Positions 17,029 through 25,584 are shown, counted from the stretch's first letter. The stretch is DNA of 36,070 nt from Balneolaceae bacterium (GCA_007135335.1 SLJB01000109.1:1-36070), one strand, 5' to 3'. Translations and numbers: made by a program. Notes: generated by a model not told the origin, from the letters alone.

Positions 17029-17792
17029 GACAGAGAGGTCTCTTTGTTTGGTGATCCTATAATTTCGTCCACAGGTTTAAGATCTATGAAGAAATCGGTG
17101 GGATCATTGTTTTCGATGAACAGATTTATTTGTTGCTCTTTCAGCATTTCGAGTATGGCCAGAAACGTGACCACAACCGCGAGGCGGTTATTCAATTCTC
17201 TGCAAAACTGAGTGAATGCTGTTCTTCCACGCTTTTGCAATGATTGCAGAATAAATTCAGCTTGTTGCTCCACAGTGAGTTTTACCTTCTCTACACTGTG
17301 GTAGGATGTCTGGCGCCGCATATCGGCCAGCACTTTTCTGAACGCTCCGATCAAATCGAAGAGGGTTACATCTTTCAGCGCTTCACCGGTGGCCTGTTTG
17401 TCCACATCGTCAGCATCCAAATAGCCGCGATAGTATTTTTTTTGTGTCTCTTCATCAATTATGGTCAGCTTTTCTGCCATCTCTTTGTAGCGCTTATACT
17501 CCAGCAGTTTTTGCACCAGTTCGTAGCGCGGATCGCTTTCATCAAGCTCTTCGGCTTCTTCATTATCCAGCGGAAGCATCATCCGTGCTTTGATCGACAT
17601 CAGCATACTTGCCATGTAGATAAACTCACTGGCCACATCGAGATCAAGCTCTTCCATCAGCCGTATATAAACAAGAAATTCTTTTGTGATGTGAGAGATG
17701 GGAATATCATAAATATTGAGCTCATCCCTTTTGATGAAAAAGAGAAGCAGATCAAGCGGGCCTTCGAAATTATTTAGCTGAACTCTATACAT
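17025..17792 (-). CDS. scpA: Segregation and condensation protein A (ScpA kleisin)
   Basis: ScpA is the kleisin that links SMC heads and recruits ScpB in chromosome condensation. The N-terminal family motif MYRVQLNNFEGPLDLLLFFI is followed by IPISHITKEFLVYI. The acidic middle (EEAEELDESDPRYELVQKLLEYKRYKEMAEKL) and the C-terminal winged helix (RTAFTQFCRELNNRLAVVVTFLAILEMLKEQQI) are typical. The ORF track begins at 17822 on a TTG. The ATG at 17792 starts exactly at the conserved MYRV sequence and is preferred, giving 255 residues. Its stop overlaps the M28 peptidase start by four bases. No scpB or smc is in the window. Confidence 0.95.
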   Translation of the reverse strand: MYRVQLNNFEGPLDLLLFFIKRDELNIYDIPISHITKEFLVYIRLMEELDLDVASEFIYMASMLMSIKARMMLPLDNEEAEELDESDPRYELVQKLLEYKRYKEMAEKLTIIDEETQKKYYRGYLDADDVDKQATGEALKDVTLFDLIGAFRKVLADMRRQTSYHSVEKVKLTVEQQAEFILQSLQKRGRTAFTQFCRELNNRLAVVVTFLAILEMLKEQQINLFIENNDPTDFFIDLKPVDEIIGSPNKETSLS

Positions 17793-17926
17793 AAAAGATG
17801 ATTGAAAATGTAAGATCGGCAATAAGGGGTTAAATCGAAATTGTATTCTAAAGAATAAATACTACTGAAGCAGGTAAACTTTCTTTTTTGTAGACGATTG
17901 AATTCTTCAGTATAATTTTTTATTTA

Positions 17927-17938
17927 TTGTATATACAA
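17927..17938 (+). promoter_or_regulatory. Perfect 12-bp palindrome, candidate MarR operator
   Basis: TTGTATATACAA is a perfect palindrome ending 13 bases before the MarR-family ATG at 17952. MarR dimers bind short AT-rich palindromes and usually repress their own genes, so this is a good autoregulatory operator candidate. Confidence 0.5.
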
Positions 17939-17951
17939 AATCCATGATCTT

Positions 17952-18350
17952 ATGCACGCAATAACGAACTCATTCAGTCGCGAAATTACCAGCCATTTTG
18001 ATACCTATTTCAAAAGGCATAAACTAGCCACCTCTTATGTGGAACTGATCTTGCTGGTTTATAATAAAACTGAGATTACCCAAAAGAGTTTGGCGGAAGA
18101 GATGAATCTTGCACCCTCTACCATTACCCGGTTTGTCCAGAAACTGGTGAAAAAGGATCTTTTGGAAAAAAATAAGACCGGGCGTATTGCAACTATACAG
18201 CTTACTTTAAAAGCTGAAAAACTGGCTCAGGAATTAACCATAAGTTACAATAAAGCTGTGGCAGATCTTGAAGAGAAACTGGGCGAAAAGTTTGTTCACA
18301 CAACGGAGCAGCTTCTGCAGCATGGCACAACTCTTCTGTCTCAGGAGTGA
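17952..18350 (+). CDS. MarR family transcriptional regulator
   Basis: The 132-residue protein has the MarR winged-helix layout. An N-terminal dimerisation helix is followed by the HTH core ITQKSLAEEMNLAPSTITRFVQKLVKKDLLEK (about 43-74), a wing (NKTGRIATIQLTLKAEKLAQEL) and a C-terminal dimerisation helix. MarR proteins are usually repressors released by small ligands or oxidants. A perfect palindrome lies just upstream. The gene is convergent with the PiT-like permease (12-base gap) and divergent from scpA (about 160 bases to the scpA ATG), so neither is an obvious co-transcribed target. The ligand is unknown. Confidence 0.88.
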   Translation: MHAITNSFSREITSHFDTYFKRHKLATSYVELILLVYNKTEITQKSLAEEMNLAPSTITRFVQKLVKKDLLEKNKTGRIATIQLTLKAEKLAQELTISYNKAVADLEEKLGEKFVHTTEQLLQHGTTLLSQE

Positions 18351-18362
18351 ACGGGCAGAAAC

Positions 18363-19319
18363 TTATTTGATGCCGAATAACTCCATAACCTCTCTGTTTA
18401 TATTTGGGTTAATGGATATGGCCAGAAGGATAGACACCAACAAACCGATTCCGGCATAAAGCATATCTCTGCGAATTAGTTTGAGAGCTTTTTTCATCGG
18501 CTTTCCATGGCCGTCATGATCCATAATGCTCATGGCTAATTCGCGGCCTGCAAGAAGGCCAATAAAAACCCAGGTTGTACTCATGGGTATATTACTTAGC
18601 TCCTTGAAAAAGAAAAGCAGAATGGCGTATATAAAGTCGATGATTGTTGCTGAACGAACATCCGTGATATACGACTTTTCAGTTACAATTTGCTGAATTT
18701 TATCACCCCTCAGATAAAACAGCACACCAAGCCCAAAGAAGATGAAGAGGGCAAATGCAATAAACTGTCCGCCGTTTAAACTTCTGGGCAGGTAAACGGC
18801 AACGTTTGCTATATCCTGCATCACCCATACCGACCACAAACAGCCCGAAGTGATCCATTGAAGAACCCTCCAGTAAGGTTTAGCCTCACCGGTAAAATTT
18901 TTTGTGATCCAGCGTGAAACTGCTCCCCATACAAGAATACCTACCACAAACGCTGTAACATATCCGCCCATACTTTTTATCAGCATCCCGGTGATACCGG
19001 CAAGATCGGCCGCGAAACAGCTGAGTATCAAAAAAGTTGTGGATACCGGCATTCGCAGCCGGGTAATAATCAGCAGAAAAATAGGCGCTGCAATCTGAAG
19101 AAAAGAGAAACTTGTTGGAGCAACAGCAAGAGCGGAAGTTGTAAGCCTTTGATAGCTCACATCACCACTATAAGTAAACCAGCTAAAGCTAACGGTGAGT
19201 AAAAAGATGCCACCGATAAAAAGCCATAGCAAATACCAGCTCTTATCGTGGTTGGAGGCCAGAAAGGTGCCTATTGTTTGGATACTGTCATTTGCAATTG
19301 CGGAATATGCGGCAAACAT
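18363..19319 (-). CDS. PiT-like inorganic phosphate permease, diverged, possibly N-terminally shortened
   Basis: This 318-residue polytopic membrane protein shows hallmarks of the PiT phosphate transporter family. There is an early AYSAIANDSIQTIGTFLASN (compare the GANDxAN signature) and two copies of a P-[VM]-STT motif, RMPVSTTFLILSCF and IPMSTTWVFIGLLAGRE, consistent with the PiT internal duplication. Classic PiT proteins have a membrane helix before the AND motif, whereas here only 8 residues precede it. Upstream, the same frame continues as hydrophobic, protein-like sequence (FFLAGFSYEYARIAM) until a TAG at 19331-19329, 9 bases before this ATG. The gene may be a 5'-damaged version, or ATG 19319 may be the true start. 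Its neighbour is a second phosphate transporter. Confidence 0.7.
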   Translation of the reverse strand: MFAAYSAIANDSIQTIGTFLASNHDKSWYLLWLFIGGIFLLTVSFSWFTYSGDVSYQRLTTSALAVAPTSFSFLQIAAPIFLLIITRLRMPVSTTFLILSCFAADLAGITGMLIKSMGGYVTAFVVGILVWGAVSRWITKNFTGEAKPYWRVLQWITSGCLWSVWVMQDIANVAVYLPRSLNGGQFIAFALFIFFGLGVLFYLRGDKIQQIVTEKSYITDVRSATIIDFIYAILLFFFKELSNIPMSTTWVFIGLLAGRELAMSIMDHDGHGKPMKKALKLIRRDMLYAGIGLLVSILLAISINPNINREVMELFGIK

Positions 19320-19549
19320 AAAACCAACCTACATTGCAATTCGGGCATATTCATATGAAAATCCTGCTAAAAAAAAGCTTGCCCAATAATGATGAGAAAA
19401 ACGCGCTCTTCTTTTATGAGCTCTAGAAATTGAGAGTAAGTGGTTAAAAGGGATTTTTTAACCTTAAAATTTGCAGCCATTCAGGCTCCGGTGAATTCTG
19501 CAAAATAAGATGCATCAGCTAAAATTATGAAGAAGGCGGAAAATGGGTG

Positions 19550-19583
19550 TAAAGAAACTATTAATTTTTTAACAGTTTCTTTA
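19550..19583 (-). terminator. Inverted repeat at the 3' end of the Na/Pi cotransporter gene
   Basis: TAAAGAAACT and AGTTTCTTTA form a perfect 10-bp stem around a 14-base AT-rich loop, with the stop codon at one edge. There is no U-run outside the stem on the minus strand, although the arm itself is T-rich. Read as a weak terminator or 3'-end hairpin. Confidence 0.4.
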
Positions 19584-21314
19584 TCGGCCAACCAGCATTT
19601 CTGAATGAGTTTTTAACTTCTTGCCTGCTAGTGCTTCCTGTACGTTGAAGATGTGATCGCCGATTTTTTCAAGCCGGGTGATATAGTCCAAGAAAATCAC
19701 GCCAGCCTGCGATGTGTACACACCCTGTTCCAATCTGCGATAGTGGGCTTCTTTCATCTGATCGCGTGTGGCATTAATCTCATTTTCAAGCTCAATTGCT
19801 TTTGCAAGATCTGTGGCTCCATTACTCTCCCGCATGTTATCACGCATCAGTTTTATAGCCTTCAGTATTACATCAAGATAACTGCTTACTTCCAGTACGG
19901 CCTCTTTAGGAAGGGCCACTTCGAGCTCCATCATATCTTCAAATGTTTTAGACATCTGGTAGTAGAGATCGCCAACCCGTTCAAGATCGTTGATAATGCT
20001 GTGCATGGAGCGGATCTTACGGGTTGCCACTTGCGAGAGATTTGATGATGAGATTTGGGTGAGATACTCCGATATCTCCAGCTCAATATTGTCAGTTATC
20101 TGCTCACGTTTTTCAATTTTCTTTAGAAATTTCTCCTGTTTTTTCTGTTTTTTGAAAAACAATCCTGAGAAGCTATAGTGCATTTTTTCAATCAGCTTGC
20201 CAAACAGTTCAATCTCTTTGTGTGCCTGCGCGATGGAGAGTTCAGCTGAAGACATCAGGCCTCCCGAAATATACTGAAGGCGAAAAGCCGTATCTGTGTC
20301 TTTATCTTTTTGAATGCGCTCAACAAACCTGATTATGGCAGGCACAAATGCAAAGAGCAGTAGCACATTCAGCACATTAAATGTGGTGTGGAACAGTGAA
20401 ATTCCCAAAGTGGCGGCGGCGCGTGCTTCGGGTGTTGCATCGAACATAGAGCCAACATCAGGAACAAAATATTGCATGATATTGTCAATGCCTATCAAAA
20501 AAGGATTGATGAGGAACAACATCCAGGTAACCCCAACCAGATTAAAAATCAGGTGAAATCTCGCAGCTCGTTTGGCATGTACATTTCCGATAATGGCGGC
20601 GATATTTGCCGTAACAGTGGTACCGATATTTTCACCCAAAATCATTGCGGCGGCAATCGGGAAATCAATCCACCCCTGAAATAGCATAACAAGCGTGATG
20701 GCTGTAGCTGCTGATGAAGATTGCGTGAGAAGTGTTAAAAGTGTACCGACAAATACAAACAGCAACATCGATGCAAATCCGAAACCGGTAAAGGAGTCGA
20801 GAGCGGCAAACATTTCGGGATTTTCCTGAATGTTCGGCACGGCATCTTTAATAAATTCAAGACCGATAAAGAGGATACCAAAACCGATCATTGCCTCGGC
20901 AAGGTTTCTTAGCTTCTCCCTGCCAAAAAACAGAAATGGAAAGAACAGGCCGATAAGGCTTACGGCAACGGGTGTGATTTGCATCTGAAACCCAAAAATA
21001 GAAACCATCCACGCGGTTACGGTGGTTCCAATATTGGCCCCCATGATAACCCCGGTTGATTCGATGAAGGTGATCAAACCTGCATTCACAAAACTTACCA
21101 CCATAACGGTAGTGGTGGTGGATGATTGGGTGATGGTTGTTGCCCCAAAGCCGGTTAAAATTCCACGAAAGCGGCTGGTGGTCATGCCCTTCAGAATAGA
21201 GCGAAGTTTTGAACCGGCAACTTTTTGCAATCCATCACTGAAAATTTTCATACCGAAAATGAAAATTCCCAAAGAACCTATAAGCTGTAAAAAATCAAAA
21301 AATGTATAACTCAT
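19581..21314 (-). CDS. Na+/phosphate cotransporter family protein with PhoU-like C-terminal domain
   Basis: The 577-residue protein has the NptA/YjbB layout. Two inverted-repeat membrane units each carry the QSS substrate motif: Gln63-Ser-Ser in TTITQSSTTTTVMVVSF and Gln198-Ser-Ser in LTQSSSAATAITLVML. They are accompanied by GANIGTTVTAW and GENIGTTVTANIAAIIG. A soluble helical PhoU-like domain follows at about residues 355-560 (KIRSMHSIINDLERVGDLYYQ; YITRLEKIGDHIFNVQEAL). Such proteins move phosphate with sodium; the PhoU tail is thought to regulate or sense phosphate. It lies 82 bases downstream of the GNAT-nitrilase gene on the same strand, so it may be the tail of that operon. No Pst system or phoB/R gene is nearby. 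Confidence 0.92.
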   Translation of the reverse strand: MSYTFFDFLQLIGSLGIFIFGMKIFSDGLQKVAGSKLRSILKGMTTSRFRGILTGFGATTITQSSTTTTVMVVSFVNAGLITFIESTGVIMGANIGTTVTAWMVSIFGFQMQITPVAVSLIGLFFPFLFFGREKLRNLAEAMIGFGILFIGLEFIKDAVPNIQENPEMFAALDSFTGFGFASMLLFVFVGTLLTLLTQSSSAATAITLVMLFQGWIDFPIAAAMILGENIGTTVTANIAAIIGNVHAKRAARFHLIFNLVGVTWMLFLINPFLIGIDNIMQYFVPDVGSMFDATPEARAAATLGISLFHTTFNVLNVLLLFAFVPAIIRFVERIQKDKDTDTAFRLQYISGGLMSSAELSIAQAHKEIELFGKLIEKMHYSFSGLFFKKQKKQEKFLKKIEKREQITDNIELEISEYLTQISSSNLSQVATRKIRSMHSIINDLERVGDLYYQMSKTFEDMMELEVALPKEAVLEVSSYLDVILKAIKLMRDNMRESNGATDLAKAIELENEINATRDQMKEAHYRRLEQGVYTSQAGVIFLDYITRLEKIGDHIFNVQEALAGKKLKTHSEMLVGR

Positions 21315-21396
21315 CTAAAAGACAATCCAATAAAGACGGGCAACATAACGGCTAATTATTTATTTCTAAAAAGTAAGTAAAATATAGACAATTTCC

Positions 21397-22914
21397 TTAT
21401 TTGAGATGTACATCATAGAGATCTGTTCGGCGGTCTTTTAGTGTTCGCACACTGCCTTGTTCGTGCAGTTCCTTCAGCAGGTCAAGATCCACATCAACAA
21501 TCAATATCATTTCGGTATTGGGAGTGGCCTCAGCTTTGATGCCATTTGTGGGAAAGGAAAAATCGCACGGTGTAAACACTACTGATTGTGCAAAAGAGAT
21601 ATCCATATTGTGTACTTTGGGCAGGTTGCCTACACTTCCGGCCACAGCAACATAGCACTCATTTTCAATGGCACGGGCCATGGCGCAATTGCGAACACGG
21701 GAGTAGCCGTTTTGGGTATCGGTTAGAAAAGGCACAAACAAAATATCCATTCCTTCAAGAGCAAGAAGCCGGCTGAGCTCGGGAAATTCCACATCATAAC
21801 AGATCAGAATCCCAATTTTACCCGAATCCGTATCAAATGTTTTAATTTGCGTGCCGCCGCTCATTCCCCACACCTTTACTTCATCGGGGGTAGCGTGTAT
21901 TTTTTCGTAGCGTTCTATTTCGCCGTTGCGTTTACAGAGGTACCCCACGTTCAGAAGCTTATCATCTATAAATTCCGGCATGCTGCCGGTAATAATGTTG
22001 GTGTTATAGGTGATAGCAAATTCGGCAAAAACATCACGCATACGGTCGGTATATCCCGCCAGTTTCCGGATGGCATCGGGCTCGGACAGATGGTTGAACT
22101 CTGCCATCAGCGGGGCGTTGATGTATTCAGGGAAAAGGGCAAAATCGGCCCGATAGCCCGATACGGCATCCACGAAATATTCGATCTGCTCGGTGAGATC
22201 TTCAAAATTCTTATACGGGCGCATTCCCCACTGCACCAGGCCAAGCCGTACTACCGACTTTTCAGGTTTATAAACCTTGGTGGGTTTGCTGTAGTAGATG
22301 TTGGCCCATTCCAGAAGGGCGGCGTACGATTCGGATGCCTCATCTTCAGGAAGATAATTTTTCACCACCCGTTTTACGTGAAAATCATTGGAGAGCTGGA
22401 AATTGAGAACAGGGTCGTGAATCTCTTTTCGTTTCACTTTCTCGATGTACTCTTTTGCTGTGATGTCATCAAACTTATGAAAGTTCGGCAGACGGCCGCC
22501 AAATACAACACTCTTCAGGTTTAGCTCTTCGCAGAGCTCTTTACGATAATCATAGAGCCGGCGCCCCAGCCGAAGCCCGCGATAGTCGGGGTGCACCATC
22601 AAATCGAGCCCGTAGAGAGTGTCTCCATCCGCGGTGTGAGTGTTGAAGGTGTCGTTTCCGGTTATATCAAGATATTTATGTTTATCATCAAACAGCTTGT
22701 ATTGAATGATGATTGAGAGGGCACAAGCCACAATTTTACCGTCAACTTTTATCACAACCTGCCCGTCGGGAAAGATTGCTGTAAGTTTTTTAAGCTCTTT
22801 ATGGCTCCATGTGGGATCCTGAATTTTCGGGTAGCATTTTTTCATCAGCTCCCGAACATCGTCATGGTCAGCCGGTTTTATTCTCTCAAGTGTAATCTTA
22901 TCGATTGATTTCAT
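21397..22914 (-). CDS. GNAT acetyltransferase-carbon-nitrogen hydrolase (nitrilase) fusion
   Basis: The 505-residue fusion has an N-terminal GNAT domain at about 5-170, with acetyl-CoA motif MVHPDYRGLRLGRRLYDYR at 106-124. A C-terminal nitrilase-superfamily domain spans about 220-500 and has an intact catalytic triad: Glu263 (LFPEY), Lys338 (ERYEKIH) and Cys372 (ILICYDVEFPEL). Bacillus YhcX has the same two-domain layout. Likely chemistry is amide hydrolysis paired with acyl transfer, cytoplasmic, substrate unknown. Its ATG directly abuts the stop codon of the K+ channel gene (zero spacing), implying translational coupling. Domain calls are strong; the metabolic role is not known. Confidence 0.92.
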   Translation of the reverse strand: MKSIDKITLERIKPADHDDVRELMKKCYPKIQDPTWSHKELKKLTAIFPDGQVVIKVDGKIVACALSIIIQYKLFDDKHKYLDITGNDTFNTHTADGDTLYGLDLMVHPDYRGLRLGRRLYDYRKELCEELNLKSVVFGGRLPNFHKFDDITAKEYIEKVKRKEIHDPVLNFQLSNDFHVKRVVKNYLPEDEASESYAALLEWANIYYSKPTKVYKPEKSVVRLGLVQWGMRPYKNFEDLTEQIEYFVDAVSGYRADFALFPEYINAPLMAEFNHLSEPDAIRKLAGYTDRMRDVFAEFAITYNTNIITGSMPEFIDDKLLNVGYLCKRNGEIERYEKIHATPDEVKVWGMSGGTQIKTFDTDSGKIGILICYDVEFPELSRLLALEGMDILFVPFLTDTQNGYSRVRNCAMARAIENECYVAVAGSVGNLPKVHNMDISFAQSVVFTPCDFSFPTNGIKAEATPNTEMILIVDVDLDLLKELHEQGSVRTLKDRRTDLYDVHLK

Positions 22915-23628
22915 TTATTCCTCTTCTTTGGATACAAGTTTTGTCATGGCTGACGCAATGAGGCCTGTAGGCACGGAGATGAGTCCAAGGCCAACCATTA
23001 GCATTAAAAAAGTAAAAATTCTGCCGCCAACTGTTATTGGGTATACGTCACCATAACCCACAGTAGTGAGCGTGGCTACTGCCCACCATAAGCTATGGAA
23101 AACAGATTTAAACGCTTCTGGTTGAACCGGATTTTCGAAATAGTATATGCCCAGCGCGGATAGATAAAGAACAAATAGTATGATGATGAAAAAGATGCTG
23201 AGTTCCGATTGGATCGACCGGAAAGCTTCACCCATACGATTAAAAGCAGCATTGTAACGGGTAAATTTCAAAATACGAACCAGCCGCAACAGGCGGAATG
23301 CCCGTAACGAACGAAGATCAAAGCCAAGTGTCAGGTAAAAAGGCAGGATAGCTAAAAGATCTATTATACCGTAAAAACTGAATATAAATTTCAGTTTTTT
23401 ATCTGCTGCATAGATTCTTGCAATATACTCTATCGTAAAAACGGCAACACTGAACAGCTCAAACAGATAGAGACGTCTGATAAACTCAGGTCTCATGTCG
23501 GGCAGGGTTTCCAGCGAAATACTGATCATTGACAAAATGATCAGCACTTTGATGGAGAGATTGAAGATGCGGCCTTTACCCTCTACCTCATTTTCAACCA
23601 AATCTTTAACAAACTGCCTGAATGCCAT
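22915..23628 (-). CDS. Voltage-gated-type potassium channel
   Basis: This 237-residue, six-transmembrane ion channel has a textbook voltage sensor. S4 carries a basic residue every third position: Arg106, 109, 112, 115, 118, Lys121 and Arg124 (LRSLRAFRLLRLVRILKFTR). The pore has the selectivity filter TVGYGD (189-194) between S5 and S6. This matches KvAP-like prokaryotic Kv channels and would conduct K+ across the inner membrane, gated by voltage. There is no C-terminal RCK or cyclic-nucleotide domain; the chain ends shortly after S6 (LVSKEEE). It lies between the asparaginase gene (39 bases upstream) and the GNAT-nitrilase gene (abutting downstream). The function linking these three is unclear. 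Confidence 0.93.
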   Translation of the reverse strand: MAFRQFVKDLVENEVEGKGRIFNLSIKVLIILSMISISLETLPDMRPEFIRRLYLFELFSVAVFTIEYIARIYAADKKLKFIFSFYGIIDLLAILPFYLTLGFDLRSLRAFRLLRLVRILKFTRYNAAFNRMGEAFRSIQSELSIFFIIILFVLYLSALGIYYFENPVQPEAFKSVFHSLWWAVATLTTVGYGDVYPITVGGRIFTFLMLMVGLGLISVPTGLIASAMTKLVSKEEE

Positions 23629-23667
23629 AACCGTTGGAATTTATGTATGTATTAATGTGAAATTTGC

Positions 23668-24666
23668 TTACTCATCTTCCCAGATCATCACAACCCGGTT
23701 GCCATTCGAGTCAATCGATCCGCGGTACATGCCGGCTGTGTTCATCTTCATGGAGATGTTACCGTAGGCATCTACAGCAATGAATCCTGCATCTCCGGGA
23801 TTGAGCCGTTGGGTAAGAACAAAGTCGATGGCTTCATCGAGCGAAGCTCCGTTAAATTCCATATAGTTGGCAATGGTTGTTGCAGAAACATTTCTCATAA
23901 TCTGCTCGCCCCAGCCGGTGGCAGAGATGGCAGCAACATGATTGGCATAGGTGCCTGAACCAATGATGGGTACATCGCCCACGCGCCCAAACTGTTTGTT
24001 GGTCATACCCCCGGTGGAGGTTGCGGCGGCAAGATTGCCGTTTATATCGAGAGCAACCGCGCCAACAGTTCCAAAATAGTCGCCCTCAGTCCACGCCGCT
24101 TTTGGATAGTTATTTGCTTCACCGGTTTGAGCCCGCTGCCACTGCTGGTACCGGGTTTCCGTAAAAAAGTGGTCGTTTTCTACGCGTTCCACATCGGTTT
24201 GATTGGCAAACTCCTCGGCGCCAACTCCGGAGAAAAAAATATGGGGCGACTCTTCCATCACTATTCTTGCCAGTGAGATCGGGTTTTTAACCGTGGTGAG
24301 GCCGGTAAGTGCTCCCGCTCCAAGGGTGCTTCCGTCCATAATAGCTGCATCCAGTTCGTGTTTGCCTTCAGCGGTAAATACTGCACCTTTACCTGCGTTA
24401 AAAAGCGGGTTGTCTTCCAGATTTCGCACCACATACTCCACAGCATCGAGCGCTGAACCACCCTCCCGAAGAATAATTTCACCGGTGCGCAGAGCCTGAC
24501 GAAGTCCGTCATAATACTGCTGTTTTAGCGTATCAGGGATATCTTTTGAGATGGTTCCGGCGCCTCCATGCAGGGCAAGCGCCCATTCCGTGCGTTCTGT
24601 TTCCGGTTGATTACAACCAGTTAAAAGCAGTACTGCAAGTAGTAACGTGGTAGCTAAATATTTCAT
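23668..24666 (-). CDS. Isoaspartyl peptidase/L-asparaginase (Ntn hydrolase), lipoprotein
   Basis: The 332-residue plant-type asparaginase family protein cleaves L-asparagine or isoaspartyl dipeptides after autoproteolysis. The nucleophile is the Thr of the conserved GTVGAVALD (about Thr200), with the second-half motif TSTGGMTNKQFGRVGDVPIIGSG. The start of the alpha chain (ALALHGGAGTI) and NPLFNAGKGAVFTAEGKHELDAAIMDG are typical. The track start at 24714 is a TTG. The ATG at 24666 begins a clean lipoprotein signal, MKYLATTLLLAVLLLTGC (Cys18), and is preferred. Export suggests it processes asparagine or damaged peptides in the periplasm. It is the first gene of a run with the K+ channel and GNAT-nitrilase. 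Confidence 0.93.
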   Translation of the reverse strand: MKYLATTLLLAVLLLTGCNQPETERTEWALALHGGAGTISKDIPDTLKQQYYDGLRQALRTGEIILREGGSALDAVEYVVRNLEDNPLFNAGKGAVFTAEGKHELDAAIMDGSTLGAGALTGLTTVKNPISLARIVMEESPHIFFSGVGAEEFANQTDVERVENDHFFTETRYQQWQRAQTGEANNYPKAAWTEGDYFGTVGAVALDINGNLAAATSTGGMTNKQFGRVGDVPIIGSGTYANHVAAISATGWGEQIMRNVSATTIANYMEFNGASLDEAIDFVLTQRLNPGDAGFIAVDAYGNISMKMNTAGMYRGSIDSNGNRVVMIWEDE

Positions 24667-24717
24667 GATAGTATGATTATTTGGTGTCAGAATGATGCAG
24701 GAATTCCGGTTCAAAAT

Positions 24718-24752
24718 AAAAAACCCGATCCAAGAATTGAACCGGGTTTTTT
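24718..24752 (-). terminator. Bidirectional intrinsic terminator after the slipin gene
   Basis: AAAAAACCCG and CGGGTTTTTT form a perfect 10-bp stem with a 15-base loop, giving a T-run on either strand. It separates the nfeD-slipin transcript from the downstream asparaginase gene, so that gene needs its own promoter in 24667-24717. Confidence 0.75.
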
Positions 24753-24801
24753 AGCTGAGCCATATTTGTTACTTATTGTCTGTTTAATTCAGCAAACAGG
24801 T

Positions 24802-25584
24802 TTACTCTTTATCCTCTTTTTTGCCCCTGAATGATTCAATAAAATCCATAGGCATAGGTATAAAGGTAAACGTTGAGTTTTCAGCACTAAGCTCTACCAT
24901 GGTTTGCAGATATCTAAGCTGCAGTGCAGTAGGAGTTTTCTCAATCATCTTACCGGCTTCAACAAGTTTAGTGGCCGCTTCAAATTCACCCTGAGCATTA
25001 ATAATTTTAGCACGTCTGTCCCGCTCACTTTCCGCCTGTCGGGCCATGGCGCGTTTCATCGATTCGGGCAGAATTACATCTTTCACTTCTACAGAAACTA
25101 CTTTAATTCCCCATGGATCAGTGTGGCGGTCAATAATATCCTGAATCTGCTTGTTGATTTTGTCTCGTTCGGCAAGCAGCTCATCCAGTTCAAACTGTCC
25201 AAGAACACTTCTGAGGGTTGTTTGCGCAAACATGGATGTGGCAGCTATATAACGCTCAACCTGAATTACGGCACGCTCTGCGTCCACAACGCGGAAGAAG
25301 GTTATCGCATCCACATTAACGGTTACGTTATCTTTGGTGATGACTTCCTGGCGCTCCACATTAATAGTGAGTACACGAAGATCAACTCGTTCAATTTTAT
25401 CAATAAACGGGATCAAAATGATAAGACCCGGTCCTTTTGTGGCTTGAAATTTACCCAGACGAAATACAACACCACGTTCGTATTCCCTCATAATTTTAAA
25501 CATTTGCGGCAAAAATACCGACAGGAATATTACAATCGTAATAACCCAAACTAACATGTTGGTAATCGCTCCTGGATCATCCAT
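24802..25584 (-). CDS. SPFH/band-7 slipin (stomatin-like) membrane protein
   Basis: The 260-residue protein has one N-terminal membrane segment (LVWVITIVIFLSVFLPQMF, about 11-29). A full SPFH domain follows, with EYERGVVFRLGKFQATKGPGLIILIPFIDKIERVDLR, QEVITKDNVTVNVDAITFFRV, and the oligomerisation helix region LDELLAERDKINKQIQDIIDRHTDPWGIKVVSVEVKDVILPESMKRAMARQAESERDRRA. Slipins form ring-like membrane assemblies and partner with NfeD proteases. The NfeD gene lies directly upstream on the same strand (97 bases), the arrangement known from Pyrococcus PH1510/PH1511 and many bacteria. A strong terminator follows. Confidence 0.95.
   Translation of the reverse strand: MDDPGAITNMLVWVITIVIFLSVFLPQMFKIMREYERGVVFRLGKFQATKGPGLIILIPFIDKIERVDLRVLTINVERQEVITKDNVTVNVDAITFFRVVDAERAVIQVERYIAATSMFAQTTLRSVLGQFELDELLAERDKINKQIQDIIDRHTDPWGIKVVSVEVKDVILPESMKRAMARQAESERDRRAKIINAQGEFEAATKLVEAGKMIEKTPTALQLRYLQTMVELSAENSTFTFIPMPMDFIESFRGKKEDKE

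Noticed and set aside
17244-17777. Plus-strand ORF of 177 residues opposite scpA
   Set aside because: It is a mirror frame of ScpA; scpA has conserved motifs throughout and a coupled downstream gene.
21847-22524. Plus-strand ORF of 225 residues inside the GNAT-nitrilase gene
   Set aside because: It is antisense to a gene with intact catalytic motifs in both domains; its His/Phe-rich composition is that of a mirror frame.
24904-25554. Plus-strand ORF of 216 residues opposite the slipin gene
   Set aside because: It is a shadow of the well-supported SPFH protein, with low-complexity Asn/Phe/Tyr composition and no domain.
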